Notes: generated by a model not told the origin, from the letters alone. A DNA stretch of 50,296 nucleotides from Microcaldota archaeon (GCA_018812715.1 JAHJCT010000026.1:1-50296), one strand, 5' to 3'; counted from the stretch's first letter, positions 1 to 8,542 are shown. Numbers and translations are program-made.

Positions 1-438
1 AGCATCTCCCCCATCTAAGTCAACTTCATCAGCATCCAGCTCAGTATCCCCACCATCTACTCTGGCATCAGCATCCTCACTTGTATCAGCATCTTCATGA
101 ACCTCAGCATCTCCCCCATCTAAGTCAACTTCATCAGCATCTACTCTGGTGTCAGTATCTCCCCCATCTACTCTGGCATCAGGTTCAACAGTTTCAGCAT
201 CAACTCCTGCATCTCTATCAGCATCAAATTCAACGCCGGTTTCTTCCCCAGCATCTACATAAGTGGCATCTTCTTCATCTCTTAATCCCCATTGACCATC
301 AAATACACAACTATTTACCGTTGCTATTGTTCCAACAAGGAGAGAACTAGCAAGAATCGCCTTTAATTTACTGGTGTCTTTCTCCTCCCCTTTCTTATCC
401 TCTTTTCTATTTTTTTGAGTATCATGTCTAAGTTCCAT
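1..438 (-). CDS. Acidic Asp-repeat lipoprotein, 3' end outside window
   Basis: I do not recognise a named family. The frame opens with a Lys/Glu/Asp-rich head of about 25 residues, then a hydrophobic stretch (KAILASSLLVGTIATVNSC) whose last Cys looks like a lipobox. After that come imperfect repeats rich in Asp, Gly, Ala and Val, such as DADEVDLDGGDAE and DARVDGGDT. The spaced acidic residues recall calcium-binding DxDxDG loops, but no exact EF-hand or dockerin motif is seen. It is probably an exported, membrane-anchored, strongly acidic surface protein; the charged head before the signal is longer than usual. The ATG at 438 lies about 25 bp from a TATA-like box. The reading frame is still open at base 1. 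Confidence 0.75.
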   Translation of the reverse strand, partial: MELRHDTQKNRKEDKKGEEKDTSKLKAILASSLLVGTIATVNSCVFDGQWGLRDEEDATYVDAGEETGVEFDADRDAGVDAETVEPDARVDGGDTDTRVDADEVDLDGGDAEVHEDADTSEDADARVDGGDTELDADEVDLDGGDA

Positions 439-456
439 TCTTATCACTCTTTTCCA

Positions 457-472
457 TTTAATATAAATATTA
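457..472 (-). promoter_or_regulatory. TATA-like promoter of the Asp-repeat gene
   Basis: Read on the minus strand the segment is TAATATTTATATTAAA, an archaeal TATA-like box centred about 26 bp before the ATG at 438. That spacing fits a leaderless or very short-leader transcript. Confidence 0.5.
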
Positions 473-559
473 GATTTGTTGGGTTTTTAACTCTTCCGCT
501 ATTGAAAAATGGAGTTGTTCTCGAACGTTCAAGTGTCGTCCATAATCAATCAAAAATTA

Positions 560-631
560 TGGACTCGGGGGGACTCGCACCCCCGGCCCCTCGCGTGCAA
601 GGCGAGTGCTCTGCTACTGAGCTACGAGCCC
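560..631 (-). tRNA. tRNA-Ala (TGC), intronless
   Basis: A full cloverleaf can be drawn. The acceptor stem is GGGCTCG/CGAGTCC with discriminator A. The anticodon stem CTCGC/GCGAG encloses CTTGCAC, giving anticodon TGC. The third acceptor pair is G3:U70, the classic identity element read by alanyl-tRNA synthetase. The T-arm has a long run of G:C pairs. No CCA is encoded. Confidence 0.93.
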
Positions 632-689
632 ATCACTAACAATTAGATCATTAGAACTTAAAAGAATGGGGGAAAAGGATTTTATACCT

Positions 690-854
690 TCAGTCGCAGC
701 CGCCCCAACCACAAGAATAGCAAACTTTACATCCTTCCTGAAAAACTAGGCCACCACTACAAGACGGACAAATCCCGCTTTTTATTTTTTGTGCTTCAGA
801 CATCTCTTCTCTAATCTCAATCGGGGGTGTTATGATGTTTATCTCTTCGGTCAT
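690..854 (-). CDS. 54-residue zinc-ribbon protein
   Basis: A small ORF encodes 54 residues with a Cys-rich C-terminus: CPSC at 29-32, then GCKVCYSCGWGGC at 41-53. From established knowledge, this CxxC...GCxxCxxCGxxxC arrangement resembles the C-terminal zinc-binding tail of adenosylcobalamin-dependent (class II) ribonucleotide reductases, here as a free protein. The N-terminal 25 residues are charged and probably helical. Start at ATG 854, stop TGA at 690-692. It could be a detached reductase tail that re-reduces the active site, or just a generic zinc ribbon. No reductase gene lies in this window. Confidence 0.7.
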   Translation of the reverse strand: MTEEINIITPPIEIREEMSEAQKIKSGICPSCSGGLVFQEGCKVCYSCGWGGCD

Positions 855-950
855 GTTCTCATCCAGGATTGATACGGATTAAATTATTATAAATCGTTCT
901 TTCCTCCCCGTAGATCCAGCACCACAAAATTAAACAAACGCAACAAAATC

Positions 951-1184
951 TTATTGCCAGGCGGACATTCTCGACATATGTTCTTCAACAAACTGCTCAG
1001 CATTTTTTCTATCTATTCTTTTCATCCTCATATAATACTTTATCATCCCTTCGCGTATTTCATGCTGTGGTTTCAATTCACCATTCTCGTATGTGCAGTG
1101 TACACAGTATTTATTGGTTTCTTTTCTTCCTCCAAAATCAGAAGTTTTCATCATTGGCATGCCGCAGCTTTCACATTTTTTCAT
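951..1184 (-). CDS. Zinc-ribbon protein, 77 residues
   Basis: The protein begins MKKCESCGMPM and has a second pair YCVHC, so CxxC...CxxC forms a four-Cys zinc ribbon at residues 4-30. A basic helical tail follows (MIKYYMRMKRIDRKNAEQF). This resembles the widespread 'putative zinc ribbon' family found alone or attached to regulators in bacteria and archaea. I chose the ATG at 1184 rather than an upstream in-frame codon at 1211 because AGGTGAT lies directly before it. The molecular role is unknown; protein or nucleic-acid binding is possible. Confidence 0.75.
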   Translation of the reverse strand: MKKCESCGMPMMKTSDFGGRKETNKYCVHCTYENGELKPQHEIREGMIKYYMRMKRIDRKNAEQFVEEHMSRMSAWQ

Positions 1185-1269
1185 CGTATCACCTAAACTT
1201 TTCCTATACATTACTCATGTTAAGAGTTTACAAAACTTCCTAAGAACTGTTATTTTTACTCCTTAAAAA

Positions 1270-1445
1270 TGCCGAGGGGGGAACTCGAATCCCCGACCTC
1301 TCGATTTCTCGAGTGCATATATATCATCGACTTGCGTCTCATAACTCATCGGATAAGTGACAAGCACTTTGAAAGCTGATGGATCAAAGGTCCATCGAAT
1401 TCACACCTATGAGTCGAGCACTCTAACCAGCTGAGCTACCTCGGC
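1270..1445 (-). tRNA. tRNA-Met (CAT) with 102-nt anticodon-loop intron
   Basis: The acceptor stem is GCCGAGG/CCTCGGC with discriminator A. The anticodon arm is split: CTCGA CTCATA in the 5' exon and A TCGAG in the 3' exon, giving anticodon CAT. The intron lies between positions 37 and 38 (about 1306-1407, 102 nt), the canonical archaeal site; the spliced product is 74 nt. G1:C72 and the sequence resemble archaeal elongator tRNA-Met. A tRNA-Ile with modified CAT cannot be excluded. The intron contains the hairpin GATGGA..TCCATC. Confidence 0.88.
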
Positions 1446-1511
1446 AAATGAGTAGACTTATTTAATTTGCTTAACATTTAAATTGTATACTAATTGCGTA
1501 GTGGGTTATTT

Positions 1512-4500
1512 ATGAGCGAACTATACTTCGAAACGTTAAAATCTGAACTTAATAAAGCATATTCAGTAGCAACAGAAGCAAGAAAACTTGGGTATGATCC
1601 TAGTGATGATGTTGAAGTAAAAATTGCAAAAGATGTTGCAGCACGTGTAGAAGGAATAGTGGGTCCTCCAGGTGTTTCAGAATTAATTCGTTCACTTGAA
1701 AAAAGTGGAATGGCACGCGAGGACATAGCATTTGAAGTAGTGAGGAAAATTGCAGCAGGCGAATTACTAAATGCCAATAAGGAATTTCTTATAGAACAGG
1801 CAGTGCGCACTGGTTTAGGCATCTTAACTGAGGGTGTTTTAGTAGCACCTACAGAAGGGATAGCTAAGGTCAAGATAAAAGAAAATCCAGATGGAAGTAA
1901 CTATGTAGCAGTTTATTATGCGGGTCCGATCAGAAGTGCTGGCGGAACCGCTGCAGCACTCAGTCTTGTACTCGCCGACATAGCCAGAAGAATTTGTGGT
2001 GTTAATGAGTACAGGGCTACTGATTCTCAAGTGATGCGTTATATAGAAGAGGTTAACACATACGAAACCCGTTGTGTTCATCTTCAATATCTCCCTCCTG
2101 AAGAGCATATGAAAATTATTGCCGAGAACATACCAGTATGTATCGATGGTGATCCAACTGAAGAAATTGAGGTTTCTGCATATCGTGATGTTCCTGGGGT
2201 TGAAACTAATAGGGTGCGTGGTGGTGTTCCGCTTGTTATGTGTGAAGGGGTTGCCCTTAAAGCAGCCAAACTTTTGAAATACACCAAAAAATTAGATTTG
2301 GGTTGGCGATGGTTAGAGAAAATAATCAAAATAAAGAAAAAAGCCGACAAAATCGAAATCAAACCAGATAACTCTTATTTAGAAGGCCTTGTTGCGGGCA
2401 GACCTGTTTTTGCATATCCCTCTGCAAAAGGAGGTTTCAGGTTGCGTTATGGTAAAAGCAAAACAAATGGACTTATGGCAAAAAACATTCACCCTGCAAC
2501 TATGTTACTCTTGGATAATTTTCCTGCCTTTGGCACACATATGAAAATAGAAAGACCCGGTAAAGGATGCGTTGTTACTGCTTATGATGGTCTTGAACCC
2601 CCTGTTGTCAAACTCAATGATGGTCGTGTTATGAAAGTTAGGAGTATCGAAGAAGCACATAGCATAAAAGACGAAGTAGTGGAGATCCTTTTCCTAGGAG
2701 ATATGCTTTGTAATTATGGGGATTTTCTAAAAACAAATCATCCTCTGGTGCCAGGGGGGTATTGCGAAGAATGGTGGAACTTACAACTAAAATCCAAAGG
2801 GCTGACACCACCCGAAAATCTTGATGCCCCATCGCTTTTTGAATTTTCTAGAAAACATGACGTACCATTGCATCCTAAATTTACTTACCACTGGCATGAC
2901 ATTTCATTAGATCAACTCGTTGCTTTAATCAAATGGCTAAAACATTCAAATCTTGATGACAATGCTAAAAAACAATTCGTCCTTCCAAACTCAGATGCAA
3001 AAAGGGTTCTTGAAGAATTGCTTGTTGAGCATCGGGTGCATGATGATAATGTTGTTCTGAATGGAGATGACGCATATATCCTGTTTCATTCCTTGGGTAA
3101 TTTGAAAAATGAAACATTTGATGACTCAAAAAATGTTTTAACAATTGTAAATGAACTCTCAGGAATTACAATAAAGGCTAAAGCACCTATTTACATTGGT
3201 GCAAGAATGGGGCGGCCTGAAAAAGCCAAAGAACGCAAAATGGACGGGAGCCCCCAGGCCCTTTTCCCAACAGGTTCTTTCAAAAATCGCAGCATTATGA
3301 AACACTACCGAACCTTAAAAGGCAGAGAAGGAGAAAAAACAATAAATCTAGAACTTATCCGTATGAGATGCAAGAAATGCAATAGACTATGTTTTTACCG
3401 TTGCTGTGATGTTTGTGGTGGCCGAACAACAGAGGAGCGCATCTGTCAGAAATGTGGAAGAAGTGTACTTTTTGAAATGCATTGTGATATGAAAACACTT
3501 CCATTTGATCGCAGACCTGTTAATATTGTGGACATGATCGATAACATACGAAACAAACTTGGTGAAACCCCTGAAGATCTGAAAGGTGTAAAAGGCCTTT
3601 CCAATGCTCTTCGCATTCCAGAACACCTTGAAAAAGGTTTTCTTAGAGCAAAACATAACGTGTATGTATTTAGGGATGGTACCTCTAGATTTGATGCTAC
3701 TGATGTACCACTTAGTCATTTTACTCCCGAGGATATTGGTGTTAGTGTAGAAAAACTGAAGCAACTTGGCTATGAAAAAGATTATTTAGGAAATTCACTT
3801 GAAAAAGAAACCCAATTGATAATACTAAAACATCAAGATATTATTCTTTCAGAAAATGCAGTGGTTTATCTCACTCGTGTTGCCCATTTCATAGACGATA
3901 TACTTGTCAATCTTTATGGCATGCGCCCATTTTATAATATAAAAATCAGAGAGGATCTAATTGGTCACATGACCGTGGGTCTTTCTCCACATACCAGTGC
4001 CGGTGTACTCACTAGAATAATTGGGTTCACAAAAGCAAATGTTGGATATGGCCATCCTTACTTCCATACAGCAAAGAGACGCAATGCGGATGGCGATGAG
4101 GACAGCATAATGCTTCTCATGGATGCCCTCCTCAATTTCTCTAGGCAATTTTTAGATGAAAAACGCGGTGGAACAATGGATGCACCACTTGTTCTGTCAA
4201 TTGAAGTAAACCCCAAAGAAGTTGATGATGAAGCACATTCTATTGAATTTGTTTCTCAATATTCGTTGGAATTTTATGAAGCTGCTGAACGTTACACATC
4301 CCCTAGCGATATCAAAATCAAAACAGTGAAAGATGTTCTTGATACTCCTGAACAATATGAAATCCCATTAACACATCCTGGAGGAACACTTGATGTGGGC
4401 AATATCAGAACTGCTTATGTAGAGCTGGAATCCATTCCAGAAAAAATAGATGTCCAATTCAAACTTCAAGAACGTTTAAGAGCTGTTGATATTCATGATG

Positions 4501-4829
4501 CTGCCGAGCGGCTTATCCTCAGCCATTTCATTCCTGATCTTTATGGAAATCTTCGTTCTTTCTCAAGGCAGACCTTCAGATGTGTTTCTTGTAATACTAT
4601 CTACAGGCGTGTTCCTCTTGCTGGTAAATGTACCAGGTGTGGTGGTAATCTACTCTTAACGATCAATAAAGGTGGCATAGAAAAATATTTGCAAATATCT
4701 AGGGATATAATTCAGAAATATGGCCTGCCCCTTTACCTGAGTCAAAGATTAGAACTAGTTGAAAAAGAGATAAAGAGCATCTTTGAAGATGATAAAATAA
4801 AACAAACTGGCCTCTCAGACTTTTTATAA
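1512..4829 (+). CDS. polC: DNA polymerase D large subunit (DP2)
   Basis: Catalytic large subunit of the archaeal replicative DNA polymerase D, which works with the DP1 exonuclease subunit (not in this window). The length of 1105 residues is normal for an intein-free DP2. The acidic catalytic motif NADGDEDSIMLLMDAL lies at about 857-872. One Cys-rich zinc cluster lies near 619-655 (CKKCNRLC, CDVCGG, CQKCGR) and a second near 1023-1045 (CVSCNTIY, KCTRCGG). The C-terminus TGLSDFL could be a sliding-clamp-binding tail. I use the ATG at 1512; the open frame runs back to a TTG at 1494 without a better start. Inteins are common in this family, but none is present at the active-site motif. Confidence 0.97.
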   Translation: MSELYFETLKSELNKAYSVATEARKLGYDPSDDVEVKIAKDVAARVEGIVGPPGVSELIRSLEKSGMAREDIAFEVVRKIAAGELLNANKEFLIEQAVRTGLGILTEGVLVAPTEGIAKVKIKENPDGSNYVAVYYAGPIRSAGGTAAALSLVLADIARRICGVNEYRATDSQVMRYIEEVNTYETRCVHLQYLPPEEHMKIIAENIPVCIDGDPTEEIEVSAYRDVPGVETNRVRGGVPLVMCEGVALKAAKLLKYTKKLDLGWRWLEKIIKIKKKADKIEIKPDNSYLEGLVAGRPVFAYPSAKGGFRLRYGKSKTNGLMAKNIHPATMLLLDNFPAFGTHMKIERPGKGCVVTAYDGLEPPVVKLNDGRVMKVRSIEEAHSIKDEVVEILFLGDMLCNYGDFLKTNHPLVPGGYCEEWWNLQLKSKGLTPPENLDAPSLFEFSRKHDVPLHPKFTYHWHDISLDQLVALIKWLKHSNLDDNAKKQFVLPNSDAKRVLEELLVEHRVHDDNVVLNGDDAYILFHSLGNLKNETFDDSKNVLTIVNELSGITIKAKAPIYIGARMGRPEKAKERKMDGSPQALFPTGSFKNRSIMKHYRTLKGREGEKTINLELIRMRCKKCNRLCFYRCCDVCGGRTTEERICQKCGRSVLFEMHCDMKTLPFDRRPVNIVDMIDNIRNKLGETPEDLKGVKGLSNALRIPEHLEKGFLRAKHNVYVFRDGTSRFDATDVPLSHFTPEDIGVSVEKLKQLGYEKDYLGNSLEKETQLIILKHQDIILSENAVVYLTRVAHFIDDILVNLYGMRPFYNIKIREDLIGHMTVGLSPHTSAGVLTRIIGFTKANVGYGHPYFHTAKRRNADGDEDSIMLLMDALLNFSRQFLDEKRGGTMDAPLVLSIEVNPKEVDDEAHSIEFVSQYSLEFYEAAERYTSPSDIKIKTVKDVLDTPEQYEIPLTHPGGTLDVGNIRTAYVELESIPEKIDVQFKLQERLRAVDIHDAAERLILSHFIPDLYGNLRSFSRQTFRCVSCNTIYRRVPLAGKCTRCGGNLLLTINKGGIEKYLQISRDIIQKYGLPLYLSQRLELVEKEIKSIFEDDKIKQTGLSDFL

Positions 4830-4846
4830 AATAAAAAAGAAAAAAA

Positions 4847-5236
4847 TTATTTCATTGCTTGCTTTTCTGCAAAGTCACCGACAATAGGCATTTTGTACTT
4901 CTCTCCTTGATAGGCCTTATATGCTACCAATAAGACATAAAGGAATACAAGTCCTGCAATCGGGAACAACAGACAATTCAACAATCCTGCAATTCCGCCA
5001 GTTGCAAATGTAAGTACCATCGTTACTACACTGAATCCAACGACCAATACAACCCATGCCACAGTAAATATCAAAGATTGCCAAGCATGGAATGCAAGGA
5101 ACTTGTTGCTTTTCTTTTCAGTGAAAAGCACAAACAGTGGTACTATAACTCCTATAATATAACAAAGTGCGCCAAAGATATTGTCATCACTTGATCCAGT
5201 TGCTGCAGGTTTTGCAGCTGCTTTTTCTCCTGCCAT
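4847..5236 (-). CDS. Small membrane protein, DUF4870/Tic20-like
   Basis: The 129-residue protein has an Ala/Lys-rich soluble head (MAGEKAAAKPAATGSSD), then three to four hydrophobic segments. The core FTEKKSNKFLAFHAWQSLIF matches the conserved loop of DUF4870-type membrane proteins (charged 'EK' followed by F-x-x-F/H-A-x-Q). The biochemical role of this family is not established. The ATG at 5236 is preferred over one at 5251 because GGAGGTAAT sits at ideal spacing before it. It is convergent with polC and divergent from cysS. Confidence 0.8.
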   Translation of the reverse strand: MAGEKAAAKPAATGSSDDNIFGALCYIIGVIVPLFVLFTEKKSNKFLAFHAWQSLIFTVAWVVLVVGFSVVTMVLTFATGGIAGLLNCLLFPIAGLVFLYVLLVAYKAYQGEKYKMPIVGDFAEKQAMK

Positions 5237-5304
5237 GTATATTACCTCCAATAACGTAACGCCCGATTTGTTCGGACTTCGTAAGTCTATACTCGTATGA
5301 TATC

Positions 5305-5317
5305 TTTATAAATATTT
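5305..5317. promoter_or_regulatory. TATA-like box between DUF4870 gene and cysS
   Basis: TTTATAAATATTT is centred about 27 bp before the cysS ATG (5338), predicting a nearly leaderless cysS mRNA. On the other strand it lies about 75 bp before the membrane-protein start, leaving room for that gene's strong Shine-Dalgarno sequence. Confidence 0.55.
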
Positions 5318-5337
5318 TTCGTAAGCACAAACGTCTG

Positions 5338-6780
5338 ATGTATGTTTTTAATTCACTTTCCAAGCATTTAGAGGAGTTCAAAACCCTAGAAAAAGGACGG
5401 GTAGTGATGTATGTTTGCGGCCTTACGCCCTATGATAGTGCACATATAGGCCATGCCAGGACTTATGTCTCTTTTGATGTCTTGAAACGTTTTTTCATTA
5501 AAAAAGGCATGACTGTCTATCATATTCAAAATATAACTGATGTAGAGGATAAAATCATAAATCGCTGCTTAGAAACCGGTGCAGATCCACTTACTTTAAC
5601 AACACAAGTTCATGACGAAGCCATGAACTTATTTCATTCATTACACATACTACCAGCTGATACTTATCCAAAAGTCACTGAACACATACAAGAAATAATA
5701 GAAGTCATAACCTTACTTATAGAACGAGGCTATGGGTATGAAACAGAAAGTGGAGTTTATTTTGATGTTTTGAAATTTACCAATTATGGAAAACTTTCTG
5801 GACAAGATCTAGAGCACATGAAAGCAGGCGTTCGAAAGGAAGTGGCAAAAGGAAAACACAGTCCATTGGATTTTGCATTATGGAAGAAAACAAAAGGAGA
5901 AATAATGGAGTTTGATTCTCCATGGGGTAAAGGGCGACCAGGCTGGCACATAGAGTGCTCTGCCCTTGCAAAAAAATATGGGGGAAAAACACTTGATATC
6001 CATGGTGGTGCAAGAGACCTTATTTTTCCTCATCATGAAAATGAAATAGCACAAAGTGAGGCTGCCAATGGGGAGAAATTTTGTAACTATTGGCTCCATA
6101 CTGGCTTTTTGACTGTTAATGGAGAAAAGATGAGTAAAAGCTTAGGCAACTTCATAACATTAAGTCAAGCTCTTTCCAGGTCCACACCAAATGCCTTGCG
6201 TCTTTTCTATCTACAGGCCCATTATCGTAGTCCTCTAGATTATGATGCTGATAAACTGGAGGCAATGGAAGAGAGTGTTGAAAGGATATTCAATTCACTG
6301 GGCCTAATAAGAGAATTTGAAAAAGGCGAGTCACAAATCGATGAAGATTTCAGAAAAAAGAGTAATGAAATCATGGCTTCTTTCTATACTCATTTAGAAA
6401 ATGATCTAAACACACCTGAAGCAATAGCATCCCTTTTCAACTTGCTTCGTCTTGCTAATTCTCACCTGAGTATAAAGAAACCAGATCATGAACAACTTAG
6501 TAAGATACAAGAAGCTGTTGAAGAAATGATCTGGATTTTGGGCCTTGAAGAAAAGAAAGAAGATCTGGAAACTAAGAAAGATGCGCTTTTGAGGCTGGTA
6601 AAAGAATTTAAAATCCAAGCAACATCTGCAAAACAGGCACTAGAGCTTTTGATAGAACGTCGTGAAACTGCTAGAAAAGAAAAAGACTACAAAACAAGTG
6701 ATGATATACGAAATAAACTTAGTGAAATTGGTATCTTAATTGAGGATAAAACTAACAGTACAAGATGGAAAATTATCTAG
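5338..6780 (+). CDS. cysS: Cysteinyl-tRNA synthetase
   Basis: Class I aminoacyl-tRNA synthetase that charges tRNA-Cys. The ATP-binding HIGH motif is at 36-39 (SAHIGHARTY) and KMSKS at 264-268. Likely zinc ligands are Cys27 (YVCGLTPYDS), the Cys in GWHIECSALA and His residues in FPHHENEIAQSEA. A helical anticodon-binding C-terminal region follows. At 480 residues it is of normal length. The stop codon overlaps the stop of the opposite glycosyltransferase gene through a CTAG palindrome. Having CysRS means this archaeon need not rely on the SepRS/SepCysS route for Cys-tRNA. Confidence 0.97.
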   Translation: MYVFNSLSKHLEEFKTLEKGRVVMYVCGLTPYDSAHIGHARTYVSFDVLKRFFIKKGMTVYHIQNITDVEDKIINRCLETGADPLTLTTQVHDEAMNLFHSLHILPADTYPKVTEHIQEIIEVITLLIERGYGYETESGVYFDVLKFTNYGKLSGQDLEHMKAGVRKEVAKGKHSPLDFALWKKTKGEIMEFDSPWGKGRPGWHIECSALAKKYGGKTLDIHGGARDLIFPHHENEIAQSEAANGEKFCNYWLHTGFLTVNGEKMSKSLGNFITLSQALSRSTPNALRLFYLQAHYRSPLDYDADKLEAMEESVERIFNSLGLIREFEKGESQIDEDFRKKSNEIMASFYTHLENDLNTPEAIASLFNLLRLANSHLSIKKPDHEQLSKIQEAVEEMIWILGLEEKKEDLETKKDALLRLVKEFKIQATSAKQALELLIERRETARKEKDYKTSDDIRNKLSEIGILIEDKTNSTRWKII

Positions 6781-7478
6781 TCTGTTCTATATCCTTTTGT
6801 ACTTACTCCTTTACCAGTGAAGCAAAGTACATTACTCAACCCCCACAATGCAACCGTTCTGAAAAATCCGTTTTCTTTAAATCGCCTATCTGAAAGTACA
6901 AGAGCAAGTTTTGGATCATAAATAACATTTTTTGAGGCTGGCATACGATACATCATGTCAGTATCTTCACACACAACTGATCGGTACCCACCTATACTAA
7001 AGAATGTCTCTTTTCTATAGGCACAATTATTCGCAGGTACCCAATATTTCCCAGTAAGACTATGAGTTAGTTTACTTGAATGGAAAACTCCTTTTGAATA
7101 AGAATTATATAAAAATCCCCATAGCTTTGAATCAGAACTGTAAAGATCAAGTCCACCTACTGCCACTATATTTGGGTCTTCAAAATGGTCCTTTATTCTT
7201 TTTACAAAATCTTTTGGGGGAATACAATCTGCATCCATAAATGCTAAGATCTCATTTTTGGCCTTTTTTGCACCCTCTGTTTTTGCCAATCCTATTCCCT
7301 TTTTAGGCTGTTTAATAACTTTGGCCCCATAGCTTTCTGCTATCTCTACTGTCTTATCTTTGCTATAACTATCCACTATAATTATCTCATCTTTTTCATT
7401 GAGTTGTGGGCTAAGCTGACCCAAGAGTTTCTCTATATGCTCCTCCTCATTTATCGTTGGGATTATGAAGCTTAACAT
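6777..7478 (-). CDS. Family 2 glycosyltransferase
   Basis: The N-terminal GT-A fold of GT2 enzymes is clear: FIIPTINEEEHIEKLL at the start, DEIIIVDSYSKDKT, and the metal/nucleotide-sugar motif FMDADCIP (DxD-like). Downstream VPANNCAYRK and CEDTDMMYRM fit the acceptor half. The enzyme would move a sugar from a nucleotide donor to an unknown glycan or lipid acceptor at the membrane. I use the ATG at 7478 (MLSFIIPT), which places the fold at the N-terminus and lies about 27 bp from an AT-rich box. An upstream in-frame start would add 18 odd residues. Length is 233 residues, without an obvious C-terminal membrane anchor. Confidence 0.88.
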   Translation of the reverse strand: MLSFIIPTINEEEHIEKLLGQLSPQLNEKDEIIIVDSYSKDKTVEIAESYGAKVIKQPKKGIGLAKTEGAKKAKNEILAFMDADCIPPKDFVKRIKDHFEDPNIVAVGGLDLYSSDSKLWGFLYNSYSKGVFHSSKLTHSLTGKYWVPANNCAYRKETFFSIGGYRSVVCEDTDMMYRMPASKNVIYDPKLALVLSDRRFKENGFFRTVALWGLSNVLCFTGKGVSTKGYRTD

Positions 7479-7565
7479 ACACAACCAACCATTTTTACTA
7501 ATATATTTAGAGAAATAAGATATAAAAATCAAACTGATCGTTCAGAAACTGCTGCCAATGCATGT

Positions 7566-7859
7566 TTACTTTTTACTGAATCCAGCCAGTCTGTCTGAAA
7601 TAACCTCACACTGATTTCGCAGTTTTTTTAACTCAGTTAGGTTATGTGTTGTTCTTGTAGCCTTTCTTATCTGATCTAATTGGGCTTCCCAGGTGTTAAG
7701 TCTTAAGGCTATATTCCTGTTGGTCAAACTAAGCTTTCTGGCTTTTTGAGACAATCCAGTACAGTCACCGTCTATCTCTTTGCGCAGTTTCTCTATTGCA
7801 CTTACCAGAGGCACTGCACCCGTTGCCTCTGTAATGATAAAACGATCTCCTTCCACCAT
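7566..7859 (-). CDS. Unknown 97-residue helical protein
   Basis: I do not recognise this protein. It has a short hydrophobic start (FIITEATGAVPLVSAI) followed by a charged, heptad-like helical region of about 75 residues with many Lys, Arg, Leu and Glu residues, so a coiled coil is likely. A single Cys pair (DGDCTGL, NQCEV) is present. It is transcribed divergently from purN across a 51-bp gap with one AT box about 27 bp from its ATG. The proximity to purN is probably only promoter sharing. Confidence 0.6.
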   Translation of the reverse strand: MVEGDRFIITEATGAVPLVSAIEKLRKEIDGDCTGLSQKARKLSLTNRNIALRLNTWEAQLDQIRKATRTTHNLTELKKLRNQCEVISDRLAGFSKK

Positions 7860-7880
7860 GCTTATGCATTACAGATGATG

Positions 7881-7893
7881 CTTAAATAATTTT
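7881..7893. promoter_or_regulatory. Shared TATA-like box, purN and divergent gene
   Basis: CTTAAATAATTTT is centred about 25 bp before the purN ATG and about 27 bp from the divergent ATG at 7859. It is the only AT-rich box in the 51-bp gap and could direct transcription both ways, with near-leaderless mRNAs. Confidence 0.5.
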
Positions 7894-7910
7894 GTCACAA
7901 CTGTTATGTT

Positions 7911-8528
7911 ATGAAGAAAGTTAAGGTGGCGATTCTTGCTTCTGGACGAGGAAGCAACTTTAAAGCTATTCTCAAAGAGATAAACGCTGGAACATGCAAT
8001 GCTGAGATAAACGTTTTAATAACGAACAACCCAGATGCTCCAGCAATCTCCATAGCTGAAGAGAACGACATTCCAGTAGAAATAATCGAAAGAAAATTTT
8101 TTACAAATAGAGAAGATATGGATGTTAAGATCAAAGAAATACTTGATCAGTATGAAGTTGACCTCGTTGTTCTTGCAGGCTATATGCTTGTTTTGAAAGG
8201 AAAGGAACTTCTTGAGGCTTACAAAAATAAAATTATCAACATCCACCCTGCACTTTTACCATCATTCCCTGGTGTAGATGCCCAGAAACAGGCGTTTGAT
8301 TATGGGGTCAAGGTATCTGGCGTAACAATTCACTTTGTTGATGCAACACTTGATGCTGGCCCTATTATCTACCAAGAAGTAGTGGATATTAGTAATTGCA
8401 AAACTGCCGAAGAAACAGCCGCAAAAATCCTCAAAATAGAGCATAAGGCATATGCTAAGATAGTTGATTCTTTTTCTAAAGGAAAATATATTGTAGACGG
8501 AAGAAGGGCAAAGTACATATTAGATTAA
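7911..8528 (+). CDS. purN: Phosphoribosylglycinamide formyltransferase
   Basis: Transfers a formyl group from 10-formyltetrahydrofolate to glycinamide ribonucleotide, the third step of de novo purine synthesis, in the cytosol. The substrate-binding start VAILASGRGSNFKAI and the active-site block NIHPALLPSFPG are present. The catalytic trio is visible as Asn110, His112 and Asp148 (in ATLDAGPII). At 205 residues it matches the single-domain enzyme. No other purine genes lie in the window. The next gene follows after 14 bp on the same strand and may be co-transcribed. Confidence 0.96.
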   Translation: MKKVKVAILASGRGSNFKAILKEINAGTCNAEINVLITNNPDAPAISIAEENDIPVEIIERKFFTNREDMDVKIKEILDQYEVDLVVLAGYMLVLKGKELLEAYKNKIINIHPALLPSFPGVDAQKQAFDYGVKVSGVTIHFVDATLDAGPIIYQEVVDISNCKTAEETAAKILKIEHKAYAKIVDSFSKGKYIVDGRRAKYILD

Positions 8529-8542
8529 AGAGGCATTTCGCT

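Noticed and set aside
1-240. CRISPR-like tandem repeats
   Set aside because: The repeats are in-frame coding repeats of variable length with no regular spacers; there are no cas genes.
81-350. Plus-strand ORF rich in His, Leu and Gln
   Set aside because: It is the reverse reading of the Asp-repeat lipoprotein. The minus frame has a signal peptide, lipobox and promoter.
415-639. Plus-strand 74-residue ORF
   Set aside because: It runs through the tRNA-Ala gene on the other strand and has no coding character.
954-1196. Plus-strand 80-residue ORF
   Set aside because: Shadow of the minus-strand zinc-ribbon gene, which has CxxC pairs and a Shine-Dalgarno sequence.
1512-4829. Intein inside DP2
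   Set aside because: The length (1105) and continuity around the NADGD motif leave no room for one.
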